Counted from the first letter of the stretch, positions 50,155-59,802 are shown. The stretch is 64,000 bases of DNA from an uncultured Clostridia bacterium (GCA_949878885.1 CATLBN010000006.1:1-64000); one strand, 5' to 3'. Numbers and translations: made by a program. Notes: a model not told the origin generated them from the letters alone.

Positions 50155-51839
50155 AAGCCGCTGTTAAAAAAGCCGCGGCGCAAAGCGACGTAAAAATGAC
50201 GGTGGTGCTTGCAGGCAATCCAAACGCAGGTAAAACCACGCTTTTTAACGCGCTTACCAAAAGCAGTTTGCGTACGGGCAACTTTCACGGCGTTACCACT
50301 TCGCCGTACTATAAAACGCGCGGCGGCATTACTTTTGCCGACGTTCCCGGCGCTTATGCTTTTACGCCGTATTCAATGGAGGAACAGTCTGCAATAGACG
50401 CGGTTAACGGCGCGGATTTAATAATAAACGTTGTTGATGCAACAACGCTTGAAAATTCGCTTAACCTTACGCGCGGACTTTTGGCTACCGGTAAACAAAC
50501 GGTTGTATATTTGACCAAGCTTGCACATTTAAAGCGCAGGGGCGGTTTTGCGGACTTAAAAAAACTTTCGGAATATCTGGGCGTGCCCGTTTTGTACTGT
50601 TCGGCAAAAAAACTTAATAAAATTATTCAAAGCGGAAACATTCCGACCGTGCGGAAAAAATCGGATTTGAAACTTTCCGATTGCTATTGCGGCGGAAACA
50701 GCAGAATTTCCAAAGCGGATAAGCTGTTTTACAACCGTTTTTTTGCTTTGGCTTTTTTCATTTTTTCGGTAACGGCAATGTTTTTTCTTGCTTTTCATCC
50801 TGTTATGCCGGGCGCGTTGTTAAAAGGTTGGACGGAAAAGCTAATATGCGAAGATTTTTCTGCGGCGATAACATCAAAAATGCAGAGTAAAGCGTTGATT
50901 TCGCTTGTGTCGGAAGGGATTTTGGGCGGCGCAGGCAGCGTTATATCGTTTTTGCCGCAGCTTTTTATTTTGTATTTGGTTTTAACGCTTTTGGACGAAA
51001 GCGGTATAACTTCCGCATTGGCGTTTGCAACCGACGGACTTTTCGAAAAGGTGCGGCTGTCGGGGCGCGCGGCTTTTTCGCTTATAACGGGGTTCGGCTG
51101 CACTACGGCGGCAATACTTACAACGCGCGGATATTCCACCGTAAGCGCGCAGAAGCGCACGGTTGCAATTCTTCCGTTTGTGCCTTGCGGCGCAAAATTG
51201 CCTGTATTTTTAACGTTTTTAGCGCCTATATTCAAAAACCCGTTTCCCGTAGTAACCTGCTTTTATTTTGCAGGCGTTGCGTTTGCGCTGTTGATTTCAT
51301 ATTTAATAAAAGGCGGCGGAGAGGGTATGCTTTCGGAAGTTACTCCCGTAATGCTTCCGCAAATTAAAACCGTTGCAATAAAGTTGTATTTTCAGCTTAA
51401 AAGTTTTATAATAAAAGTAGCGGGAACGGTTACGCTTTTTTGCGTTATTTCCTGGTTTTTATCGCACTATTCGTTTACGCTTGCGTACGTGCCGGTAAAC
51501 GACAGTATGCTTGCGGCGGTTTCCCGCGCGGTAACTCCCGTGTTTTATCCTATGGGTATAACCGATTGGCGGCTTTGCTACGCCGCGCTGTGCGGATTTA
51601 TTGCCAAAGAAAACGTTGCGGCAACGGTAGGGCTTTTAATGCCGTCGGGCACTGGGCTTGATTTAAGCGCCGCGCTTGCAATGTGCGCATTTGTGCTTTT
51701 ATGCCCTGCGTGTATTTCCGCAATGTCGGCTTCGGTAAAAGAAGTGGGGTTGAAGTTTACGCTTAAATGTATACTTGTACAGTTGACGGCGGCGTTTGCG
51801 GGCGGCTATGCGGTAAATCTCGTTTTCGGATTTTTATGA
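50151..51839 (+). CDS. feoB: FeoB-like ferrous iron transporter (TTG start)
   Basis: AGNPNAGKTTLFNAL; GNFHGVT; ADVPGAYAF; FVPCGAKLPVFLTFLAPIF; TTG overlaps the feoA stop. Confidence 0.92.
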   Translation: MKAAVKKAAAQSDVKMTVVLAGNPNAGKTTLFNALTKSSLRTGNFHGVTTSPYYKTRGGITFADVPGAYAFTPYSMEEQSAIDAVNGADLIINVVDATTLENSLNLTRGLLATGKQTVVYLTKLAHLKRRGGFADLKKLSEYLGVPVLYCSAKKLNKIIQSGNIPTVRKKSDLKLSDCYCGGNSRISKADKLFYNRFFALAFFIFSVTAMFFLAFHPVMPGALLKGWTEKLICEDFSAAITSKMQSKALISLVSEGILGGAGSVISFLPQLFILYLVLTLLDESGITSALAFATDGLFEKVRLSGRAAFSLITGFGCTTAAILTTRGYSTVSAQKRTVAILPFVPCGAKLPVFLTFLAPIFKNPFPVVTCFYFAGVAFALLISYLIKGGGEGMLSEVTPVMLPQIKTVAIKLYFQLKSFIIKVAGTVTLFCVISWFLSHYSFTLAYVPVNDSMLAAVSRAVTPVFYPMGITDWRLCYAALCGFIAKENVAATVGLLMPSGTGLDLSAALAMCAFVLLCPACISAMSASVKEVGLKFTLKCILVQLTAAFAGGYAVNLVFGFL

Positions 51840-52678
51840 AAAATTTTAAAGTAACAAAAAATTGCAGTTTAAAAGATTTTACGGATTTCAATTATCCGCA
51901 AGGTTCGTTCTGCTATGATATTCTTATTAAAAACAAGGATATTAAGGTTAACGGCGCGCGTGTAAACGCGGATGTTCAGCTTAAAACAGGCGATACGGTA
52001 ACCTATTACACAACGCCGAAGCAGGAGTCAATGCAAAGCCACGTTACAGTTTACTCGGACGGCAACGTATATATTGCGGACAAGCTTTCCGGCGTTACAA
52101 GCGAAGCGCTTTTGTCCGAACTTTGCGCAAGCGGAGAATTTTACGCGGTGCACCGTCTTGACAGAAACACGCAGGGGCTTATGGCGTTTGCTAAAAATAA
52201 AGAAGTTTATAATGTGCTTTTGCAGGCTTTTAAAGAACGGTCGGTAGAAAAAAAGTATTTGGCGGTGTGCAAAAACAACTTTGTGCGTGACAGCGGAATT
52301 TTAACGGCTTTTCTTTTAAAAGACGATAAAAATTCGGTTGTAAAAATTTCGGATAAAGAAATTAACGGCGCAGTAAAAATTGTAACGGAATATAGCGTTT
52401 TAAAGCGCAAACAAGATTTAGCGCTTGCGGAAATTACGCTGCATACGGGCAAAACCCATCAAATACGAGCACACACGGCGCATATCGGCTGTCCGGTTTT
52501 GGGCGACGAAAAATACGGCGACAGAGCATTAAACAAAAAATACCGCGTAAAGCGGCAGAAGCTTGTTGCTGCAAGTTTAAAATTTATGCTTAACGGTAAA
52601 TTTCAATATTTAAACGAGTTTTTGTTTAAAAGCAGTTTTGCGGAAAATGTATTTCAAGATTTAACGCCTATGGCTTAA
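51836..52678 (+). CDS. RluA-family pseudouridine synthase with S4-like N-terminus
   Basis: HRLDRNTQGLMAFAK catalytic motif; KTHQIRAHTAHIGCPVLGDEKYG; ATGA overlap with feoB. ORF track starts too early at 51767. Confidence 0.93.
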   Translation: MKNFKVTKNCSLKDFTDFNYPQGSFCYDILIKNKDIKVNGARVNADVQLKTGDTVTYYTTPKQESMQSHVTVYSDGNVYIADKLSGVTSEALLSELCASGEFYAVHRLDRNTQGLMAFAKNKEVYNVLLQAFKERSVEKKYLAVCKNNFVRDSGILTAFLLKDDKNSVVKISDKEINGAVKIVTEYSVLKRKQDLALAEITLHTGKTHQIRAHTAHIGCPVLGDEKYGDRALNKKYRVKRQKLVAASLKFMLNGKFQYLNEFLFKSSFAENVFQDLTPMA

Positions 52679-52699
52679 TTTAAGCCATAGGCGTTTTAA
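52663..52699. terminator. Bidirectional terminator between convergent pseudouridine synthase and citrate synthase genes
   Basis: aacgcctatggctta / taagccataggcgtt perfect 15-bp stem. Confidence 0.88.
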
Positions 52700-52700
52700 T

Positions 52701-54074
52701 TTATCTTTTATCTATCGGCACGTATTCGCGCCTGTCTATAACGCATTCGTATGCAGGGCGAATAATTCTGCCGCCGCAAACAAGTTCTTCCATACGGTGG
52801 GCGCTCCATCCCGTAATTCTTGCTATAGCAAAAAGAGGCGTGTATAAAGCAAGAGGCAGATTGAGCATAGAATACACAAATCCCGAATAAAAGTCCACGT
52901 TGGGCGTTACGGGTTTATCAAGATTTTTCTTTTGGCAAATTATTTCCGAAGCCGCTTTGGCTACTGTGTTGTACAAATTAAATTCTTCTTCGCGTCCCTT
53001 GGCTGCGGCAAGTTTGCCTGCGTAAACTTTAAGCACTTCCGCGCGGGGGTCCGATACGGTGTAAACGGCGTGTCCTATGCCGTAAACCAAACCGCTTTTG
53101 TCAAAAGCCGTTTTATTGATTATTTTTTCAACATAGTCGTAAACGTTTTTCTCATTGGTGTTTTTAACGTTTTCGCGAATGTTTTCAAGCATCTGCATAA
53201 CTTTAATGTTTGCGCCGCCGTGTTTCGGACCTTTCAGCGAGCCAAGCGAAGCGGCTATGGAGGAGTAGGTGTCGGTGCCCGTAGACGTTGCAAGATGCGT
53301 TGTAAACGTGGATGCGTTTCCGCCGCCGTGGTCGGCGTGAAGCATTAAGCAAACGTCTAAAACTTTGGCTTCCAAATCGGAAAAAGCGCTGTCTTTTCTT
53401 ATAACGTGTAAAATGTTCTGAGCCGTGGAATATTCGGGCACAGATTTATGTATAATCAAAGACCCGTCGTTGGTGTTGTAGTAGCGGTAAGCGCGGTAAG
53501 AATATGCGGCTATCATAGGCAATTCGGCAATTAGCTGAATGCACTGTCTTAAAACGTTGGGAAGCGATACGTTGTCAGGGTCGGGGTCGTAACTGTATAA
53601 GTTCAAAACGCAGCGTGCAAGCATATTCATCATATCTTTGCTCGGCGATTTCATTACAACGTCTCTTACAAAATTGCGCGGAAGCGTTCTGAATTCGGCA
53701 AGCATTTCGCAAAAGTCCGCAAGTTCTCCGCCCGTCGGCAGTTTTCCGAATAAAAGAAGATAAGCGGTTTCTTCAAAGCCGAAGCGGTTTTCTTCTATGC
53801 AATTACGCACCAAATCTTTAATGTTGTATCCGCGGTAGCAAAGTACGCCGGGGATAGGAGTGCGCTCGCCGTTTTGCGTTTGCCAAGAGGTTACTTCCGA
53901 AATCTCCGTTAATCCGCATAAAACGCCCCTGCCGTTTTTATCTCTAAGTCCGCGCTTAACGTCGTACTTTTCGTACATATAGTTTTCAATATTGTTGTTT
54001 TCCGCGGTAATTTTTGCAAGCGAAGAAATTTTGTGCGAGTATTTTATAATTAAATCTGCTTCGTTAAAATCCAT
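52701..54074 (-). CDS. gltA: Citrate synthase
   Basis: PGVLCYRGYNIKDLV; LHADHGGGNASTFT; GLVYGIGHAVYTVSDPRAEVL; DFYSGFVYSML. Confidence 0.95.
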   Translation of the reverse strand: MDFNEADLIIKYSHKISSLAKITAENNNIENYMYEKYDVKRGLRDKNGRGVLCGLTEISEVTSWQTQNGERTPIPGVLCYRGYNIKDLVRNCIEENRFGFEETAYLLLFGKLPTGGELADFCEMLAEFRTLPRNFVRDVVMKSPSKDMMNMLARCVLNLYSYDPDPDNVSLPNVLRQCIQLIAELPMIAAYSYRAYRYYNTNDGSLIIHKSVPEYSTAQNILHVIRKDSAFSDLEAKVLDVCLMLHADHGGGNASTFTTHLATSTGTDTYSSIAASLGSLKGPKHGGANIKVMQMLENIRENVKNTNEKNVYDYVEKIINKTAFDKSGLVYGIGHAVYTVSDPRAEVLKVYAGKLAAAKGREEEFNLYNTVAKAASEIICQKKNLDKPVTPNVDFYSGFVYSMLNLPLALYTPLFAIARITGWSAHRMEELVCGGRIIRPAYECVIDRREYVPIDKR

Positions 54075-54244
54075 TAATCTCCGTTTTCAGCGGCTTTTGC
54101 CGCTCCTTTAAATTTGTATTTTGTAAATAATATCATAAATACGCAATTTTGTCAAACACGGCGTACTTGACAACCGATTAAAAGCGTTATACAATGTTTT
54201 CTGCGCAGGTTTGCGGGTTATAAATAATATAAGAGGTAAAATGT

Positions 54245-54553
54245 ATGCAACAGGTAAAATTAACGGAAGCTGACGAAAAACTTGTATTTTCGCTTTCCGG
54301 CGAAATCGATTCCGCTACCAGCGACGATTTTTACGCGCAGGTGCAGTGCGCGTTCGAGCACGATAAAAAAGACGTTGTTTTCGATTGTTCTGCTTTAACG
54401 TTTATTGACAGCACAACGCTCGGTACGTTTGTTAAAATTCTTAAAAAAGTTAAATCGCATGGCTTTAATATGGTTTTGGAGCACGTTCGCCCCAACGTTA
54501 AAAAGCTGTTTGATATTTGCGCGCTTAACACAATTATGGAGATACGCGAATGA
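54245..54553 (+). CDS. STAS-domain anti-sigma factor antagonist (SpoIIAA/RsbV-like)
   Basis: VVFDCSALTFIDSTTLGTFVKILKKVK resembles the STAS phospho-site region. Confidence 0.88.
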   Translation: MQQVKLTEADEKLVFSLSGEIDSATSDDFYAQVQCAFEHDKKDVVFDCSALTFIDSTTLGTFVKILKKVKSHGFNMVLEHVRPNVKKLFDICALNTIMEIRE

Positions 54554-54897
54554 AAGATTTCAATTTGCAGTTTTATCTTGCAGACAGCGAATATTTAACG
54601 GCGCTGCGTTTGGTGACGGGCGCTGTTTGTTCGGCGCACGATATAGATTTGGACACTTTGGAAGATTTTAAAGTGTGCGTAACGGAAAGCGCAATTATTT
54701 TAAAAAATTGCGGATTTGAACGCGCCGAAATATGTTTCAGCGGCGTTAACGGCGTTTGCTGTAAACTTTCCGGTAAGGGCGGTACCCCCTGCGAGGGCGA
54801 AAACGAACTTTCGCTTGCGCTTATTTCCGCTCTCGTAGGCGAATGCGACATTGTGCGAAAAGGCGAGATAATAGAAGAAGTGATATTAAGAATATGA
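54550..54897 (+). CDS. Degenerate HATPase (RsbW/SpoIIAB-like) protein
   Basis: 115 aa; IDLDTLEDFKVCVTESAIILKN aligns by eye to the N-box region of anti-sigma kinases; overlaps both neighbours. Confidence 0.55.
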   Translation: MKDFNLQFYLADSEYLTALRLVTGAVCSAHDIDLDTLEDFKVCVTESAIILKNCGFERAEICFSGVNGVCCKLSGKGGTPCEGENELSLALISALVGECDIVRKGEIIEEVILRI

Positions 54898-55625
54898 TTT
54901 CAAACGGCGAAGCAAACGAGCTGTTCCGCGAATACCGCCGAACCGGCGATACTAAATTAAGGAACAGGCTTGTTGAGAATTACCTGTACATAGCCGAAAT
55001 TCTTGCAAAAAAGTTTTCAGGCAGAGGCGTTGAGTACGACGATTTGTATCAAGTGGCGTCGGAAGCGCTTATTTCCGGGGTTGAAAAATTCGACCCCGAT
55101 TTGGGCAACCAATTTACAACTTATATAACTCCTACTGTTACGGGTATAATTAAAAATTACTTTCGCGATTATTCGCGTACGGTAAGACTGCCCAGACGCG
55201 TATATGCGGTTGCCGCAAAAGTACGCGAAGAAACAAACGAGTATTTTAAAGAACACGGGGTAAAACCCACTATAAAACAGCTTTCTAAAAAGCTGGGTTA
55301 TTCGGAAGAACTTATTATGGAAGCTTTGGAGTGCAAGGCTCCCGTAAGTTTGGATATGCGCGTAAGAGGAGAAGACGGCGAGTCCGACGCGCCGCTTTAC
55401 GAAATAATAGCCGACGACAGCAAAACGTTTGAAGATTTTGAAGACAGCGAGTCGCTTAAAACCGAAATTAATAAACTTGACCCTACGGAAAGGCAGGTTG
55501 TGGCGTTAAGGTTTTTGCACGGAAAGTCGCAGGCGGAGGTAGGTAGGCTTTTGGGCGTAAGTCAAATGTTTGTATCGCGCGCGGAAAGAAAGATTGTAGA
55601 AAAGCTGAAAAACGCTCTCTCTTGA
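54894..55625 (+). CDS. RNA polymerase sigma factor of the SigB/F/G type
   Basis: NRLVENYLYIAEILAKKFSGRGVEYDDLYQVASEALISGVEKFDPDLGNQFTTYITPTVTGIIKNYFRDYSRTVRLPRRV; region 4 ERQVVALRFLHGKSQAEVGRLLGVSQMFVSRAERK. Confidence 0.94.
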   Translation: MISNGEANELFREYRRTGDTKLRNRLVENYLYIAEILAKKFSGRGVEYDDLYQVASEALISGVEKFDPDLGNQFTTYITPTVTGIIKNYFRDYSRTVRLPRRVYAVAAKVREETNEYFKEHGVKPTIKQLSKKLGYSEELIMEALECKAPVSLDMRVRGEDGESDAPLYEIIADDSKTFEDFEDSESLKTEINKLDPTERQVVALRFLHGKSQAEVGRLLGVSQMFVSRAERKIVEKLKNALS

Positions 55626-55628
55626 TAT

Positions 55629-55991
55629 ATGGTTAAATTCAAAGTTGACAACTTAATAAATATGAATTCCGAACTTAGGGCGTTTGCCGATTTTCTTCGC
55701 GAGAGGAATATTGCCGACGAAGATATTTTTGCAAGCCGACTTGTTTCGTGCGAGCTTATTACAAACGTTATAAGGCATTGCGGAGAATCGGCTACGTTTA
55801 CAGGCGAATTATCGGAAGAAGTTATAACCATAACCGTTTGTTCAGACAGTTTTAAAGCGTTGGAATTTCCAAACGAAATTCCCGATGTTTTTGCCGAGAG
55901 CGGGAGAGGGCTGTATATAGTACGCTGCTTCGGAGAAATAGAAAACTGCGAACAGGGCGGATTGCGCGTTTGCATTAAGCGCCATTTATAA
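55629..55991 (+). CDS. ATP-binding anti-sigma factor (RsbW/SpoIIAB-like HATPase)
   Basis: LVSCELITNVIRHCG N-box; GRGLYIVRCF G-box. Confidence 0.8.
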   Translation: MVKFKVDNLINMNSELRAFADFLRERNIADEDIFASRLVSCELITNVIRHCGESATFTGELSEEVITITVCSDSFKALEFPNEIPDVFAESGRGLYIVRCFGEIENCEQGGLRVCIKRHL

Positions 55992-56003
55992 ATTTATAAA
56001 TAA

Positions 56004-56037
56004 AAAAGCCGCTTCGGCAACAGCCGAAGCGGTTTTA
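56004..56037. terminator. Bidirectional terminator between convergent genes
   Basis: aaaagccgcttcggc-aaca-gccgaagcggtttt, one mismatch. Confidence 0.78.
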
Positions 56038-56048
56038 ATTTGTTTTGA

Positions 56049-57656
56049 TTAATCCATCATTCTTGCTTCTTCGTAAAGTCTGTTCATAAGACCGTCGGAA
56101 ACGTAATCGCGTATGCGTCCGTAGTAAATAAATACCTGTGAGAAGAATTTGGAGTTGTTTCCGCCTACCACGTAATCGGGCACGTTATTCAGCGCTACTT
56201 TGCTGCGCTCTAAGAATACCTGGGCAAACTCAATTTTTTCTGCATTGGAAAGCTTTTTAATAAAGTCGTCGGTAGGTCCGTTGTAAAGCGTTTCAACGTT
56301 ATATACCGTTTCTTCTTTTTCTTTTCTGGAAGCGAGAGGAGCAAAAGAAGCAGCTCTTTCCGCTTCCTTAGCGTCTTTTTCGGCTTGCTTTGCAGCCGCT
56401 TCTGCGTTCTTTGCGTCGCGAGCCGCTGCTTTTTCCGCTGCCTTGGCGTCTTTTGCCGCCTGTTTAGCTGCGCGCTTTTCTGCCTTTTTGTCCGTTTTCT
56501 TATCGGAAGCTGCGGTTGAAGAAGCAGTTGTGCCGTCTGTTGCCGAAACCGTTGCGGGAGCGCTGTAAGCAATTACAGCGGGTGCTGCCTGTTGCTTTTT
56601 GGCTTTTTTAGCTGCCTTTTTCTTACCGGATTTATAAGCTACAAGTCTTATAATATTGATAATAAACGCAAGCAAAACAACGCCTGCAAGAACATATCCG
56701 AGCAGTTTAACCGAGTATCCGTCGATTAAGAACGCCATTACTATAACAATGATAACGGCGATTGTTTCCAACGCGTATCTTATAACGTTTGTAATAAGCA
56801 TTGCTTTGTTGGTTCTCTTTGCAAGCCCTATCATATCTAATACAAAGTTTATGAATACGAGCGAACCGAGTATCAAAGTTGCTATAAACATTGTCTTCTG
56901 CTTAGCGTCGAGCATAGTGAAAGCATCGGTTTTGAAAGGGTTGGATAAGAACATCATCAAAACGTAAGCTAAACCTTCGCCGCCCTGGTCGCTGTAAATT
57001 CCGGTTGCAAGCTTGCCGCCGAAAATTTGGGAAAGCTTGGGAATAAGCGAACTTACGGGGAACATAAGGAATACCGCAACCGCAGAAAGAAGAAGCAGTA
57101 AAAATTTGACGAGTCCTGAACCTTTTTTAAATATAAAGCTTTGAACTATCAGGAAAAGCAAAGTGCCGCCGAAAGCAATTATAAGCGCGTAGCACCATTT
57201 AAACGATGTAAGCTGACCCGCCAAACCTATTTTAGCTTCCAAATGAATTATCATAAGAGCCGCAAGAGGAATAAGCGCAATAGCTTCTATAAAAGAAGCG
57301 GCTTTAATTGACGTGGAAGCTTTTTTGCTGATAAGCGCGGGAATAAGCGCAAAAATGCCCATTGCCGTAAACAGCGTGTACAAAAGCACCAAAATAACGC
57401 CCAAATCAAACGCCTTTGTGCCGAAGAAACTTACGGTATAAGAATAGGTAAAAGCATTATTTGCTCCCCAATTTTTATTTAAAAGAATTCCTAGCGCCCT
57501 GGGAAGCTGGACTACCATAATGCTTCCGGCACCGGTAACTTCCGTGTTGTTTCCGAGGGGCAAAACCAAACCCAGTATCAGGCATACGAGAGCAAGCGCA
57601 TAAGTTATTAAAGCTGCAATCTTTTTGTTGTTGGGTTTTACCTTATTTTTTCCCAT
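56049..57656 (-). CDS. Polytopic membrane protein with Ala/Lys-rich low-complexity segment
   Basis: Multiple TMs, then AAKQAAKDAKAAEKAAARDAKNAEAAAKQAEKDAKEAERAA. Start MGKNKVKPNNKK preferred (GGAG 9 nt upstream). Confidence 0.65.
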   Translation of the reverse strand: MGKNKVKPNNKKIAALITYALALVCLILGLVLPLGNNTEVTGAGSIMVVQLPRALGILLNKNWGANNAFTYSYTVSFFGTKAFDLGVILVLLYTLFTAMGIFALIPALISKKASTSIKAASFIEAIALIPLAALMIIHLEAKIGLAGQLTSFKWCYALIIAFGGTLLFLIVQSFIFKKGSGLVKFLLLLLSAVAVFLMFPVSSLIPKLSQIFGGKLATGIYSDQGGEGLAYVLMMFLSNPFKTDAFTMLDAKQKTMFIATLILGSLVFINFVLDMIGLAKRTNKAMLITNVIRYALETIAVIIVIVMAFLIDGYSVKLLGYVLAGVVLLAFIINIIRLVAYKSGKKKAAKKAKKQQAAPAVIAYSAPATVSATDGTTASSTAASDKKTDKKAEKRAAKQAAKDAKAAEKAAARDAKNAEAAAKQAEKDAKEAERAASFAPLASRKEKEETVYNVETLYNGPTDDFIKKLSNAEKIEFAQVFLERSKVALNNVPDYVVGGNNSKFFSQVFIYYGRIRDYVSDGLMNRLYEEARMMD

Positions 57657-57995
57657 TTTGCAAATCTCCATAAAGTTAGTTTATTTAAGACGCCTTTTGG
57701 CGGATAAAGCATAGTTTATCTATATGATAGTACGGCTTGTACACTGCTTATTTTATATCAAAAGCAAACATATGTCAAGAATAAAATATAAATTTTTGTC
57801 TTAAAATGCGGTTTTTTTATGATATTATGCAATGAATTTAAAAAAGACAAAGCATATTCCTGGGTGTAAAGTCTATAAAATATAAACTAATTGTGTGCGT
57901 TTTAATAAGAATTAATACCGCTTTATGCGTATATGTTAAAAACTAATTGCAAAAATTATGATGTATTGATATAATATATGCGGCGAGGTAAAGTA

Positions 57996-58403
57996 ATGTA
58001 CGGAGACATAACCGATAAAAACGATAGGCGCATTGCTGCCGAAAACTATGAAAGAGTGCCTAATATGCCGAAGTTAAGCGGTTTAAACGCGGAAAAAACC
58101 AAGCTTATTTCTCTGTCGGACATTTTAACGGGTTTGGAAAAACCTGCGCGTGAAAATCTTTCGTCGGGGTTTGATTTAAAGAGATTTGCAAAAATTTTCG
58201 AAGACGAAAATATGATGCTTACGATAACCGCTTTTTTGGAAAACGGTATGAACGTATCGCTTACCGCGCGAAAGCTGTATATGCACCGCAATACGCTGAT
58301 TTACAGGCTTAACTCAGTATATAAAAAAACGGGATTGGATATACGCAATTTCGATATGGCGGTTACGTTTTGCATTCTGCATTACCTATACGTTTTAAAA
58401 TAA
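57996..58403 (+). CDS. Short PucR/CdaR-type HTH protein
   Basis: LTITAFLENGMNVSLTARKLYMHRNTLIYRLNSVYKKTGLDIRNFDMAVTFCI matches the PucR-type HTH pattern. Confidence 0.82.
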   Translation: MYGDITDKNDRRIAAENYERVPNMPKLSGLNAEKTKLISLSDILTGLEKPARENLSSGFDLKRFAKIFEDENMMLTITAFLENGMNVSLTARKLYMHRNTLIYRLNSVYKKTGLDIRNFDMAVTFCILHYLYVLK

Positions 58404-58427
58404 ATTTTAATTTTTAAGGAGTTTTGT

Positions 58428-59750
58428 TTGAAATCTTCTACGTTAAAAAAAATTATTACGGCGGTTGTTGCCGTAATAATAGCGCTTGCAGCTTTCGGCG
58501 GCGGATATCTTACCCGTTCGCTTTTAAACGGCGGCAAAGTCAATTCTTACAAATGGGTGTTGGAAACCATAAATAATAATTACTTCGGCGAATTCGACGA
58601 AGACGCGGCTGCCGGTCTTTCGCTTAAAGCCATAGCGGCCCAGCTCGACCCTTATTCGGAATATTACACAGCCGAGGAGTATGCGCAGATTAAAAAAGAC
58701 AACGCTGGCGTAAAAAGCGGCATAGGCGTTTCCTACGGCTTTATAGAAGGCGAAGGCGCCAGAATGGTTACGGTTTTCGGCAATTCTCCCGCTTATAAAG
58801 CCGGGCTTCGCAGCGGAGATACCGTAACGGGCGCAACCGACGGCAACGGCGTAAAATATCAATTTAAAACTGCTTCCGATTTTACGCAATTTATGGAAGC
58901 CCGCGTCACGGGCGAAAAATTTACGCTTACGGACGGCACGGCGGATTTTACAATGAGCAAGGAAGAATACGCCGCAAGCTATACTTTTATGGCAACGCGC
59001 GATACCGCTTGGGAGTATGTTTCTTCCGCGGACGGCAGCGGCTTTGCGCTTGTGGAAAACGGCGCGGAAGCAAAAAAGTTTTTGCCGGAGGACGCCGCTT
59101 ATATATCGCTTGCGCAGTTTTACGGTTCGGCTGCGGCGGAATTCGGTTATCTCGTAGAAAAATTCAACGCCGAAAACTGTAAAACGCTTATATTGGATTT
59201 GCGTAATAACGGCGGCGGCTACGTTTCGGTAATGCAGGATATAGCCGGTTATTTTACTTCTGCGCTTTCCGATAAAAAACACGTGGCAATGACCGCAAAA
59301 TATAAAAACGGAAAAGAGCAAACGGAGTATTGCGCAAAATATCCCGCCGAAAAATCCGTGCCTTCGGATACGAAAGTGTACGTGCTAGCAAACTCCGGTA
59401 CCGCAAGCGCTTCGGAAGCGCTTATAGGCGTTTTGGTAAGTTACGGCGTTTTGGATTATAAAAACATATTTTTATCGGATTTTTCAAAAGATTATCTTAA
59501 TTTTGCGGGTACTGGAGCAAAAACCAAGCAATCTTACGGAAAGGGAATAATGCAGTCTACGTTTACCAATATATTTACGGGAGAAGCAATAAAGCTTACA
59601 ACGGCAAAAATTTATTGGGCTAACGGCAAATGCATACACGAAGTGGGACTTACCGAAACCGACGGCTGCCGTTTGGCTCCGGCGCAATGGAGCGCGACAA
59701 AGGACGAAGCCGAACTTAAATACGTTGTAAACGCAATTTCAGCAGATTAA
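58428..59750 (+). CDS. S41 family C-terminal processing peptidase (TTG start)
   Basis: N-terminal TM; PDZ-like segment; LILDLRNNGGGYV; NSGTASASEALIGVL (Ser); SYGKGIMQ (Lys). Confidence 0.93.
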   Translation: MKSSTLKKIITAVVAVIIALAAFGGGYLTRSLLNGGKVNSYKWVLETINNNYFGEFDEDAAAGLSLKAIAAQLDPYSEYYTAEEYAQIKKDNAGVKSGIGVSYGFIEGEGARMVTVFGNSPAYKAGLRSGDTVTGATDGNGVKYQFKTASDFTQFMEARVTGEKFTLTDGTADFTMSKEEYAASYTFMATRDTAWEYVSSADGSGFALVENGAEAKKFLPEDAAYISLAQFYGSAAAEFGYLVEKFNAENCKTLILDLRNNGGGYVSVMQDIAGYFTSALSDKKHVAMTAKYKNGKEQTEYCAKYPAEKSVPSDTKVYVLANSGTASASEALIGVLVSYGVLDYKNIFLSDFSKDYLNFAGTGAKTKQSYGKGIMQSTFTNIFTGEAIKLTTAKIYWANGKCIHEVGLTETDGCRLAPAQWSATKDEAELKYVVNAISAD

Positions 59751-59755
59751 AATTA

Positions 59756-59785
59756 AACGGCGCAGGCAATTTGCCTGCGCCGTTA
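59756..59785. terminator. Bidirectional terminator between convergent genes
   Basis: aacggcgcaggcaa-t-ttgcctgcgccgtt. Confidence 0.78.
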
Positions 59786-59802
59786 TAATATATAAGCAAT
59801 AA

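Noticed and set aside
56210-56572. 120-aa minus-strand ORF rich in Gln/Arg/Lys
   Set aside because: Alternate frame of the Ala/Lys repeat in the membrane protein gene
58524-59321. 265-aa minus-strand ORF
   Set aside because: Entirely antisense to the S41 protease with clear catalytic motifs; composition (Arg/Phe/Cys-rich) is typical of a shadow ORF
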